From RGIG1934 sp964492545 (GTDB taxonomy: Bacteria > Bacillota > Clostridia > Lachnospirales > Lachnospiraceae), in contig CAZBKO010000046.1 in NCBI GenBank assembly GCA_964492545.1, forward strand, positions 1-16,415: a stretch of DNA of 16,415 bases. The letters run 5' to 3'. Positions 1-7,837 of the stretch are shown here, in pieces. The notes beneath the pieces are model-generated. The model was not told the origin of the DNA. It did not search any database and saw only the letters and a program-made list of their open reading frames with translations. Made by a program: the position numbers and the translations under genes. How positions within the stretch are numbered: position 1 is the first letter of the stretch; each line of letters starts with the position of its first letter.

Positions 1-70
1 AATATATCATTTTGAAAAACAAAAAATAATTGCCAACGATTACTTGACACAAACACATTTCCTACTCTCC

Positions 71-99
71 TTGTGTTTACAGCTAAAATGTACTAAAAT
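71..99 (+). promoter_or_regulatory. Possible weak sigma-A promoter upstream of the GGDEF-EAL gene
   Basis: TTGTGT at 71-76 and TAAAAT at 94-99 are separated by 17 bases. The -10 matches the consensus at 5 of 6 positions and the -35 at only 3 of 6. A second TATAAT lies at 105-110 but has no good -35 at the right distance. This is the only arrangement I can support in the 129 bases before the gene. Confidence 0.3.
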
Positions 100-129
100 A
101 TTTATATAATTTACTATGAAGATAATCAT

Positions 130-1644
130 ATGATAAGTGAAATACTTACAGGTGCAGGTGCTATGGCTGCCACATTAGCGGTCACAATTCCCACCGTTCG
201 CCGTATTCAACAAAATAGAGCAGCACAGGAGAAGGAAGACCTGCAGTCTAAGCTTTCCAATCTTGAGCAGGAGCTTTTGAATGATTCAACACATATTACT
301 CAATTGGAAGACATAGCCTACACCGACCCGGTTACAGGCCTTAATAATATGGCTAAATTTTCTATTGACTGCCGTGATATGCTTAACCAATATCCTGAAT
401 CTAACTTTGGCATGATTATTTTTGAGATTGATAATCTAAGCAAGATTAACATTTCTTATGGTCTGCAGGAAAGTGATAAGGTTCGGTGTTTCGTGGCTGA
501 GCAGCTTCGCTCACTTTTAAAGACATACTACCTCTATGGACGTGTGCATGAGCAGCTTTTTGCTGTGCTCGCCAATTATGATGAGGATGATGAATTAATA
601 AATGTAGCTGATTTAATTTCCACTAACATCAAGGATTATTCCAAGAACTTTCAGGTACACATGTCGTTTGGTATATATAAGATTGAAGATAAGGCAATGC
701 AGATATCTGCCATGACCAATTTGGCTGAGCTGGCAAAGCGTACTATTTCCAAACATTCTGATATCAACTACGCTTTCTATACTAAGGAATTAGAGCAGCG
801 ATTAATTGAGGATGAGCAGATGGGTGCCGAGATGAATCACGCTCTTGAACACCACCAGTTTATTATGTATATGCAGCCTATGGTTAATCTGCGTACACAT
901 GAAATCATCGGAGGCGAGGCACTGGTTCGTTGGAATCACCCTACAAGAGGAATTTTATCTCCTTTTAGCTTCATACCTCTTTTTGAGGCAAATAATTTTA
1001 TCATCAAGCTTGACCACTACATATGGACCGATGCATTTAAGACTATACGACACTGGATTGACAATAATGTTAAGCCTGTGCCAATACATATTAATATATC
1101 GCCTATCCACTTTGACCATCCCGGCTTTATCGATACTCTCAACAATCTGGCCGCCAAGTTTAAGGTACCCAAGAATATGATTGTTCTTGAATTTCCAGAG
1201 CGTGCATTTTCTGAGACCACCGCTGAGATAACCGGTGCAATGAATCGATTAAGTGACGAAGGCTTTACCATCTGCATTGATAACTTTGGAAGCTATCATT
1301 CTCCAATTAATCTGCTGAAGGATTTACCAGTATCAATCATTAAGCTGGACCGAAAGTTTCTGAGCCGCAGTCTTAATAATGAAAATGGTATGACTATTGT
1401 GCGTTACCTAAATGCCATGACCAAGGAGCTTGACAAGTCCGTTATCGCGGAAGGTGTTGAAACAGTTGAACAGGCCAATCGATTGACAGAAATAGGCTGT
1501 GACTTCGCACAGGGCTTCTTCTTTGCCAAGCCGTTGCCACTCCGAGAATTCGATGAATTTCATAACAAGATTCTCAGTGCAGACTACACTCCAAGTATTA
1601 CATATCCTACATTTGACAGTGCTGGAAAAAGCCTGCTTCCATAA
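130..1644 (+). CDS. Membrane-anchored GGDEF-EAL protein with degenerate GGDEF site (c-di-GMP signalling)
   Basis: This 504-residue protein has a hydrophobic N-terminal segment (about 8-22), a likely coiled coil (about 28-62), a GGDEF domain opening with DPVTGL (about 66-220) and an EAL domain (about 235-490). The GGDEF signature is replaced by HEQLF at 140-144, so it should not make c-di-GMP. The EAL domain keeps E263 of the EAL motif, N322, E354, E357, K405, E441 and Q461. The usual metal-binding DD pair reads D384-N385, so phosphodiesterase activity may be weakened or lost. By family knowledge it would hydrolyse or sense c-di-GMP at the membrane. The start at 130 has only a weak GAAG ribosome site; ATG at 163, after AGGTG, is an alternative. 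It faces the large minus-strand locus and ends in its own terminator. Domain identity is sure; activity is not. Confidence 0.93.
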   Translation: MISEILTGAGAMAATLAVTIPTVRRIQQNRAAQEKEDLQSKLSNLEQELLNDSTHITQLEDIAYTDPVTGLNNMAKFSIDCRDMLNQYPESNFGMIIFEIDNLSKINISYGLQESDKVRCFVAEQLRSLLKTYYLYGRVHEQLFAVLANYDEDDELINVADLISTNIKDYSKNFQVHMSFGIYKIEDKAMQISAMTNLAELAKRTISKHSDINYAFYTKELEQRLIEDEQMGAEMNHALEHHQFIMYMQPMVNLRTHEIIGGEALVRWNHPTRGILSPFSFIPLFEANNFIIKLDHYIWTDAFKTIRHWIDNNVKPVPIHINISPIHFDHPGFIDTLNNLAAKFKVPKNMIVLEFPERAFSETTAEITGAMNRLSDEGFTICIDNFGSYHSPINLLKDLPVSIIKLDRKFLSRSLNNENGMTIVRYLNAMTKELDKSVIAEGVETVEQANRLTEIGCDFAQGFFFAKPLPLREFDEFHNKILSADYTPSITYPTFDSAGKSLLP

Positions 1645-1709
1645 CATTGCATACGAAAAGAGGACCAACCGGTCAATGTCATTAAGTTAAGGTGATATGA
1701 AATACTTCC

Positions 1710-1759
1710 AAAACAGAACTATCACATTTTTGATGTTGATGGTTCTGTTTTTCTTTTCT
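1710..1759 (+). terminator. Rho-independent terminator of the GGDEF-EAL gene
   Basis: Arms 1710-1719 and 1742-1751 are perfect 10-base complements. The stem continues inward through ATCA (1721-1724) with TGAT (1737-1740) and a few more pairs, and the 3' side runs into a T-rich tract (1748-1759). It lies about 65 bases after the stop codon at 1644. Confidence 0.85.
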
Positions 1760-1780
1760 GTCATGGATTTTTTGTATCAC

Positions 1781-1804
1781 AAAAAGACAGATTGTGTATC
1801 TGTC
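1781..1804 (-). terminator. Rho-independent terminator facing left, end of the minus-strand locus
   Basis: A perfect 7-base inverted repeat (1786-1792 and 1798-1804, loop of 5) is followed on the minus strand by a run of five T (1781-1785). It would stop transcripts coming from the large operon and the transposase remnant. Together with the terminator at 1710-1759 it insulates the two convergent units. Confidence 0.75.
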
Positions 1805-1829
1805 AAATAAAAGATATAATTGTTTTTGA

Positions 1830-2158
1830 TTAAGCAACTCTATATAGAAAACTTACAGTGGCTTGAGGTTTGACTTTGCGAGGGTCTTTTCTATTAAGCC
1901 TTACCGGTAAAACATGTTTTTCTATCAACTTGATCACAGTGGGTGGACTTAGTTGTCGTTTGTGTCTGAGATGAGGTTATAGTTTTCATATCCTCTGTCA
2001 GCAACTAAAATTGCATTAGATAGGGGAGATCTTTCAAGCATATTTATACATGCTCGAGTTTCGTGATATTCAGATGCTGTTTGAACGATTGCATCTAGAT
2101 AGACCCTATTTAATACATCATAAAAAGCATTCAAATGAAGATGATTTGTTATTGTACC
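1830..2158 (-). pseudogene. Decayed IS4-type transposase fragment
   Basis: Reading left from 2158, one frame gives a DDE transposase middle section containing NAFYDVLNRVYLDAIVQ and ADRGYENYN; the D of ADRGY is a typical catalytic aspartate context in IS4-family enzymes common in Clostridia. That frame stops at 1949. A second frame, open from about 1958 to a stop at 1830-1832, encodes what looks like the extreme C-terminus, ending KPQATVSFLYRVA. The section that should lie between is missing, so there is an internal deletion as well as loss of the N-terminus. No start codon, full catalytic triad or clear terminal inverted repeats are visible. It is a dead remnant. Family membership is recognised from motif memory, not from a search. 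Confidence 0.8.
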
Positions 2159-4794
2159 AAATTGATTTGATAACCATGCTGTTTCTGCATCGTTTCAGGA
2201 TTATTTAACGAGTCATTCTGAACTATTGAAGGTGTAATCTGGCTCTCAAGCTCCGTAAGATTTCCTTCGGTTGCCACCCTGCTGCAATCTACAAATATAA
2301 AATATCTCTCGACACCTCTGTTGTATTTCGTAAAATGTCGTCCGTTAAAGTATACAGTTGAATATACATTATGCTGAGGGAGCTCTGAAAGTCTGGATAT
2401 ATCTCTTTCCTTGTATGCATTGCCGTCCTCATCCTTGAAATCTGTCAATGGCACTTCTGCCAATTGTTTTTTAACCTCATAATAATATACATGTGGCTGG
2501 TCTTCCGTCACATCTACCATAGTCAGCTTCGTTCCCACAGGAATGACCGGTGCTGCATGATTATCGAACCTAAACAGTTTATTTACATATACAGCCTCCT
2601 CAAATTCCGTTCTATTTGAGCTGTACATATATTCTGTGTAAACTGTGTACGAGCTGTCCTTTGTCACTGTCAGAACATCCCTGTTTGTGATATTTCTCAT
2701 TACCTCAGCCGAATATTCCTCACCTGTAATAGTACGTGAATAAATATCCACATTTACCATATTGCTGACAAAGAATGGAAGATTTACAGTTTCCTCAAAT
2801 TCTCCTCCGCCAATTGTGTATGTAATTCTGATAATTGAATATGAACCCGGAGTATACACTCCATCAATTGTCTTCTCAGCAGTATCATACCTGTTGTTAT
2901 TTGAAATAATAAATGTTCCGTCTCTTTTTTCGATATCAATGGCAGCGCTTCCTGATGTCTCACTTGCAACGCCATGATTTACCTGCATTGGCACAACGTC
3001 AATTGAAATATTGTCATTGTACTTGTCATTTATTTTGCCGGTTCCATTTGTAAGACTGTCAAGCAGACTATTTATTACCTGCTCGATTGTTCCAGCATCA
3101 CTGCTCCACTTTACAATTGTGCTGTCAACAGCTTCTGTATCAGGGATTAGATCAACACCGCCAAATGCCTCCTCATCTAACAAATCAGCGTATCTCGTGT
3201 TGGTTTCATCATCTGATGAAGCATATCTGTTGATACCATACTTTGCTTCGGCCGCATCCAGATCACAAAAATCATTAAAGTAAATCGATACAATTTTCGT
3301 ATCTGTTGAGAGTGCATTTCCATGCATTGGAATAGTATCTGTATACAAATCATCCATTTTAAGAATTCCAAGCTCACCGCCGTTTGAAGACTTGCTGTAT
3401 TGTCCCACAATTTTTCCCACATATGAGGTTTTACCTTCATCTGTTGTATATGTGTTATCCTCAACAAATATATCGTGCATCGCAAACATAACTGTACTTC
3501 TGTTTATGTTTCCGCCTATAGCTCCCATTGACAAATTAGCGGTGTGATTAATGAAGCTGCATCCGGTTACTGAGGCATTGTCTATGGCGGTAATTGAACC
3601 TGTGCTGTTTTCATATCTAAAGGCAATTATTCCTGCTGAATGTCCATTTTCAGACTTATATGAAGAATTCTTCATTGTTATGTTATTGATTCGCGAATTC
3701 TTACCATAGCCTATTATACCTGCCGAATGCGACATAGAAGATACACTGATATTCTCAACTGTTGTCTTATCATTTTCCTTGTCAGCATTAACAATAATAT
3801 TACCGCCATCATTTGAATTAATGGTTCCAATCATGCCTCCTGCTGATTCCTGATAGGTTACGCCATTAAATAAGCCTGTATTAGATACACTCAAATCCAC
3901 AAGATTAATGTTGTTGAAAATATATCTTCCATTGTATTTTGTTCCACACACACCACCTGCTGCCCTGACGCCCACAACACTTCCTGTCAACGTAAAATTG
4001 CCAATTATATACTCATTACCTACTGTCTGGGTCGAGCTTAATCCAAGCCTTGGAAACAGTCCGGCATAGCCGAAGGTCTTAAAGCTCGTACAGTCAATGT
4101 CTACCTTGATTGTGCTGTTATTTCCATCAAAGTTAGCTCTAAATAAACCTGCAACGCAGCTATCATTATTAGTGTAGTTATCGCCAATGCCTGTGTAGCC
4201 CGGTATTGTGGTCATGTCATAGGTTCTGCCCTCAGCAAGTCTGTATGTGGTTCTCTGAGCCTTATCATTGTAGTTATTATTTGTACAATTAAGAAGACTG
4301 TAACCACCCTTTCCAAGCATTGCCCTGTATCCATTCTCCACATCAGAAAAATCAAAGTACTGGAATATTGAAGGATACCAGACATCATTTGTCACTTTAT
4401 CCAGGCTTTCTCCAACCCACGATGCCTCGCTCTTCCAGGTCTTTGAATTGTCTCTATAAGGCCATGTTACCGCTGTTTCCTTCGTTGAAAACGTTAGTGA
4501 ACCTGCCTTGATTCCCACTGACATAATATACAGCTGTGCTTCATTTGCTATATCCGCATAGTAACCGCCTTCAGGATTCTCAGTTACCTTTATTTTTCCT
4601 GCCGACTGCAGCCAGTTTTCATTAAGTATGTCCTCTGAAAATAATGGTCTTAAGCCATAGTCATTTTTATATTTAATTGTACTTAGACTTACCACGTTGC
4701 TTGAATCTGAATTATACAGTGTATCCTCATCATTTGCAGAAATGACTTTAATATCCGAGCTTATCGTGACCATTTGCCACATAAAACACCACAT
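2149..4794 (-). CDS. Large surface protein with GLUG-like repeats, truncated at both ends
   Basis: The open frame encodes 881 residues of a secreted or cell-wall type protein, rich in N, T, S, D and Y and nearly free of cysteine. Glycine-hydrophobic turns of GLUG type (for example AGGVCG, SAGGMIG, SAGIIGYG, MGAIGG) recur about every 35 residues from about 240 to 460, which suggests a beta-helix. Beta-rich domains follow (about 580-860). The N-terminus ends a possible signal peptide with VISA before NDED, but its hydrophobic core is missing: the frame begins inside the previous gene and has no convincing ribosome site. The C-terminus runs directly into transposase remnant DNA, so any anchor domain is lost. 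It is probably a former adhesin or matrix protein, last gene of the SipW locus. The present product is unlikely to be secreted. Confidence 0.75.
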   Translation of the reverse strand: MWCFMWQMVTISSDIKVISANDEDTLYNSDSSNVVSLSTIKYKNDYGLRPLFSEDILNENWLQSAGKIKVTENPEGGYYADIANEAQLYIMSVGIKAGSLTFSTKETAVTWPYRDNSKTWKSEASWVGESLDKVTNDVWYPSIFQYFDFSDVENGYRAMLGKGGYSLLNCTNNNYNDKAQRTTYRLAEGRTYDMTTIPGYTGIGDNYTNNDSCVAGLFRANFDGNNSTIKVDIDCTSFKTFGYAGLFPRLGLSSTQTVGNEYIIGNFTLTGSVVGVRAAGGVCGTKYNGRYIFNNINLVDLSVSNTGLFNGVTYQESAGGMIGTINSNDGGNIIVNADKENDKTTVENISVSSMSHSAGIIGYGKNSRINNITMKNSSYKSENGHSAGIIAFRYENSTGSITAIDNASVTGCSFINHTANLSMGAIGGNINRSTVMFAMHDIFVEDNTYTTDEGKTSYVGKIVGQYSKSSNGGELGILKMDDLYTDTIPMHGNALSTDTKIVSIYFNDFCDLDAAEAKYGINRYASSDDETNTRYADLLDEEAFGGVDLIPDTEAVDSTIVKWSSDAGTIEQVINSLLDSLTNGTGKINDKYNDNISIDVVPMQVNHGVASETSGSAAIDIEKRDGTFIISNNNRYDTAEKTIDGVYTPGSYSIIRITYTIGGGEFEETVNLPFFVSNMVNVDIYSRTITGEEYSAEVMRNITNRDVLTVTKDSSYTVYTEYMYSSNRTEFEEAVYVNKLFRFDNHAAPVIPVGTKLTMVDVTEDQPHVYYYEVKKQLAEVPLTDFKDEDGNAYKERDISRLSELPQHNVYSTVYFNGRHFTKYNRGVERYFIFVDCSRVATEGNLTELESQITPSIVQNDSLNNPETMQKQHGYQINLVQ

Positions 4795-5062
4795 CTCTAA
4801 TCTCTCCCGGATTCAAATTCGTGAGGTTGATTTTCTCTGTAATTGGTGTAGCCTTATCCGCCTCCAGCACATCTATGTAATAGCTGGCAATGCTAATATG
4901 TTCCACATCCGTACCCGCCGAATATTCTTTGTAGAATTTCGCCAGAACACATACTCCCATGGAGAAAATGCACATCATAATAATAGAGAGTAAAATATTT
5001 AATTTAGCTATTTTGTTCTCTTTTCTCTTATTCACTGGTCTCAGGTTCCTTTCCATAAGCAT
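4748..5062 (-). CDS. Truncated TasA-like or membrane-anchored surface protein, N-terminal part only
   Basis: 104 residues: a basic N-terminus, one membrane segment (about 22-42, LSIIMMCIFSMGVCVLAKF), then the first strands of an extracellular beta domain with NLNPGEIRDVVFYVANGHD, a phrase typical of TasA/camelysin-like proteins. The frame then stops after KLGY, about where the beta sandwich should continue. Its last 47 bases overlap the start of the large surface protein in another frame. ATG at 5062 lies within the end of the preceding gene; GTG at 5033-5035 is an alternative start. Either this gene lost its 3' end by deletion, or a frameshift split a fusion. Probably non-functional. Confidence 0.65.
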   Translation of the reverse strand: MLMERNLRPVNKRKENKIAKLNILLSIIMMCIFSMGVCVLAKFYKEYSAGTDVEHISIASYYIDVLEADKATPITEKINLTNLNPGEIRDVVFYVANGHDKLGY

Positions 5063-5756
5063 TGATATTCAGCACTATGTTTCCTGAAATGCTGTCTCTG
5101 TACTTGCTGATAAGGCAATCCTCGTCATCATAATTTTTTAAAAATGTCTTGATATCTTCCGGTGCTGTGATTGTGTCAGGCATTATCTCATCACCCTCAT
5201 ATGGCCAGCGCCAATACACTGTAATCTTTTTTTCTTCGCCCATGGCAATCTCAGCTGTGTAGGCATTTTCCATGTCTATTTCGGTTGTGTATGTATCATC
5301 TGTATAGAATCTTAAATGGTTCTGCAAAACTTCTGAATAGTCGGTGCCATCACCTTCCAATGTTAATGCTGACTTATCAAGGGTAATACTGCAGCCTGCG
5401 ACAACGTCCGAATTACTTCTGGCATAAAATTCAATAGTTCCGGTTGTTCCGGGAGCTAATTTACCATTGGCTACATTTGTAAAATCATCAACGTTTAATA
5501 CAAGTTTGTCGTCATCTGTAATAGGGTCACCCATAGATGTGGTGGACACAATAAGGTCCCAGTCAGACACCTTTCCTGTAAGTTCATTAACATTTGCATG
5601 GGTTCCAAGAACAAACCATGTTACTGTGACCGCAACAAGAAGGATAATAATCAGCAGCAGCGATATCATTGCAAATGATGATTTCTGCAGTTTTTCAAAC
5701 ATCTTCTTTTTATTTTTTTTAGTTTTATTTTCTGTTGTCTTCTTCATATTCATCAT
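5028..5756 (-). CDS. TasA-like secreted subunit with SipW-type signal region
   Basis: 242 residues. A lysine-rich N-terminus precedes one strong hydrophobic segment (about 27-49) ending TVTWFVLGTHANVNEL, which resembles the signal regions cut by SipW-type peptidases. The rest is a beta-rich extracellular domain with LAPGTTGTIEFYARSNSDV and a C-terminal ITVYWRWPYEG module like those in the two related genes further upstream in the operon. AGGAAG six bases before ATG 5756 supports this start. The gene overlaps the end of the signal peptidase gene by 32 bases, a sign of translational coupling. Of the subunit genes in this locus it is the only one that is unbroken. A role as fibre or matrix subunit is inferred from the family and neighbour. 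Confidence 0.8.
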   Translation of the reverse strand: MMNMKKTTENKTKKNKKKMFEKLQKSSFAMISLLLIIILLVAVTVTWFVLGTHANVNELTGKVSDWDLIVSTTSMGDPITDDDKLVLNVDDFTNVANGKLAPGTTGTIEFYARSNSDVVAGCSITLDKSALTLEGDGTDYSEVLQNHLRFYTDDTYTTEIDMENAYTAEIAMGEEKKITVYWRWPYEGDEIMPDTITAPEDIKTFLKNYDDEDCLISKYRDSISGNIVLNINAYGKEPETSE

Positions 5757-6318
5757 CCGTTTCTTCCTGATAAAACAGAATTTTCATAACTGCATATATG
5801 CTGTGTACAAAGCATATCAATATTGGAAATACCATTACCATAAAATATACCACTCTGTTTCTGAGTGCATTTATTAAATATACGAGAGCTCTTCCTCCCG
5901 GTATCTTTCCCTGATATTTTCCAATAACATCCTTCTGCCACGCCGCGTAGTAATCCTCTGCTATATTTCCATCACCCTTTGTAACGTACTCCCGTCCGCC
6001 ACTCTTTTCACCCTTATCTATAATATCAACCACACGATGTGTGTTAAGAAATCCATCTATGTATGGATCTCTAGAATAAAATGTGATAATATCTGAAACC
6101 TCTATGTCGTCTTCGCTTACTTCCTTAACATATATCAAATCTCCCTGGGATATTTCCGGCTCCATGCTCACACTTATTACTCTAAGAACGCTGTAGCCAA
6201 AGAACTTTGGAACTCCTCCCCTGTAAATAATAACAAATACATATGTAAACATAATTACAAATAGGATAAATAAAAGGTTTGTCATAAACCTAAGTACTTT
6301 TATCGTTTTTTTCGCCAT
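5725..6318 (-). CDS. sipW: SipW-type signal peptidase I (Ser-His, S26B)
   Basis: 197 residues. A membrane segment (about 10-32) is followed by the catalytic serine in VISVSMEP (S51), the second catalytic residue as histidine in NTHRVVDI (H94), and the conserved acid in TKGDGN (D116). A C-terminal membrane segment lies at about 156-182, then an acidic tail. A histidine instead of lysine is the mark of the ER/archaeal/SipW group rather than ordinary bacterial SipS. In Bacillus subtilis SipW processes TasA and TapA; here TasA-like genes flank it, so the same role is likely. It overlaps the preceding DUF2357 gene by 19 bases and the next gene by 32. All key residues are present. Confidence 0.9.
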   Translation of the reverse strand: MAKKTIKVLRFMTNLLFILFVIMFTYVFVIIYRGGVPKFFGYSVLRVISVSMEPEISQGDLIYVKEVSEDDIEVSDIITFYSRDPYIDGFLNTHRVVDIIDKGEKSGGREYVTKGDGNIAEDYYAAWQKDVIGKYQGKIPGGRALVYLINALRNRVVYFMVMVFPILICFVHSIYAVMKILFYQEETDDEYEEDNRK

Positions 6319-7813
6319 AATTTGCTAAGTCCTTTGAATTTTGTTTCCTTCTGTTCTTCAGCAGGTATTTGTTCTTCAGGCCGCTCCTGTTTCAACTGTT
6401 GCTGCTCCAGCTTTTCCTGTTCTAATCTTTCCTTTTCCAGCTGTTCCTGCTCCAGCCTTTGCTGCTCCAGCTTTTGTTCTCTAATATGCTCAAGTCTTAA
6501 TCTCTCTTCTTCAATATGCTTAAGTCTTTCCTGCTCTCTCTTCTCACGCTTGATTTTCGCTATCTGTTTCTTAGAAAGCTTCCTGTTCTGCTGGTCTTGT
6601 ACCTTTGTCTCATGCTGTTCTTCCGGCTTTCCTGATGAAGATTTGTTGAACTCTTCCCATGATTCCATGTCGTCTGCTTCGCCCATATTATCTTCACCCT
6701 CTGCTCTTCTTGCAAGCTCTGCTTTCTTTCTTACAAGCTCTGCCTTTTCCTTTTGGGCAGAGGCAAGTTCAGCCAATATCAGTCTTTTAAGCTCCGTCTC
6801 AGACATATCATACTCATTGACAATCTCTTTAATAAACTTCTTAATCAGGTTAACACCCATGTTCTTATCTCTTGCAGGCTTATCAATATTCATTATGTCC
6901 TTGATTGTCATCTGCTTTCTCACAACTACATAATTCAGCAGTATCATATTATAAATATCATTTTCAAATGACTGCGAAATATTAGGATCCTGCTCAATTA
7001 GTTCTACCTTATAGCCCACCTTATCATATGAACGAATGTAGTTCCATAAATCGTAGCAGGCTTTATAATGCTCATTTTTTGCTATGGCATTTGTCTTAAC
7101 AACAGGATATTTCACAAGAGGATATTTGTTCATCTCCATTGCAAAGCCTGACGCTGCCAAATCATTTACCTTATGATGAATCTTACTTATTCTGGAAAAA
7201 ATATTTATGTTATCGCTGTCGTTTGAAAGGTCAGTCTGCTTATCCTGAATTCTTATGTTAGTCTGATAATTGATTATTTCAGTGTAATTATCAATTACAG
7301 AATCAAGCTGCAGCCTTACACCATCCTCGTTCTTTGACTGGTCAAAAATAACATCTGTCCTCTTATTTACAAAGCTCTTAAGCTCCATAAGTAATGTATA
7401 TACAAAACGATTCTCATAGGTGTTTATGCTCTCCTCTTTGAAAACATTAAGGACCTTATTGGGTTCGACCGTCCCATCTTCCCTCACCCTGTCAACCATC
7501 TCAGAGTGCATGGAAAGATGCTTAACCGACTCGGCCGTGAACTTTTTAGCAAGAGCAATATTTACAACCTGTTGGTCTTCCTCAATGAATGTTCTGGGCT
7601 TATCCACTGCTGTCTGTAAATGTGAAATCGCCTTTTCAATTGCCTCAACCCACTCCTCATCAATCTCTTCACAAGCTTTCTGTTGAAAAACTGGCAATAA
7701 GTTGTTCCGGTTTCAAGAAGATTGTGAAAATACTGATAGAATTCGTCCTTTGAAAGGAAGTATGAAATATTCTCGTTATATTGATTATAAAGTTTATCTA
7801 CTACGTCCTGCAT
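6300..7813 (-). pseudogene. DUF2357 (McrC-like) protein without visible nuclease, coiled-coil tail, frameshifted
   Basis: The true start is ATG 7813, with GGAGG six bases upstream. That frame gives MQDVVDKLYNQYNENISYF and onward to CQFF, then leaves the long frame. The long frame (6300-7697, 465 residues, no proper start) resumes with QQKACEEIDEEW. Adding one base to the A5 run at 7686-7690 would join them into about 504 residues. The N-terminal half resembles DUF2357, the McrC specificity domain (PRTFIEEDQQVVN, INTYENRFVYTLLMELKSF). Where McrC has a PD-(D/E)XK nuclease I see no D...ExK motif; instead there is a long charged coiled coil with LEQxx repeats and a basic end. It follows the McrB-like gene by 24 bases and overlaps sipW by 19. 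The lesion may be real or a base-calling error in a homopolymer. Confidence 0.75.
6398..6480 (-). repeat. Short repeats encoding the LEQxx coiled coil
   Basis: Near-periodic codons for L-E-Q/K with 5-residue phasing. A 16-base stretch at 6400-6415 recurs exactly at 6460-6475. The repeat lies in the C-terminal tail of the DUF2357 gene, and copy number could vary between strains by slippage. Confidence 0.5.
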
Positions 7814-7837
7814 ATGGAGCCTCCAGCTTCATGTCTA

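Noticed and set aside
51..78. Inverted repeat AAACACA/TGTGTTT upstream of the GGDEF-EAL gene
   Set aside because: Weak AT-rich arms with a 14-base loop, no T run, and not clearly placed over a promoter.
116..133. Five-codon upstream reading frame overlapping the ATG at 130
   Set aside because: No ribosome site of its own and very short; likely chance in AT-rich DNA.
1781..2158. Terminal inverted repeats of the IS element
   Set aside because: I could not find convincing matching ends; the element appears too eroded.
6322..6933. 203-residue serine/cysteine-rich plus-strand frame
   Set aside because: It is the complement of the coiled-coil repeats of the DUF2357 gene; composition and lack of a ribosome site mark it as a shadow.
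7680..7697. Programmed -1 frameshifting at the T5 run of the DUF2357 gene
   Set aside because: The site GTTTTTC lacks the first T of a full slippery heptamer, and I see no strong stem-loop or internal Shine-Dalgarno at the right place.
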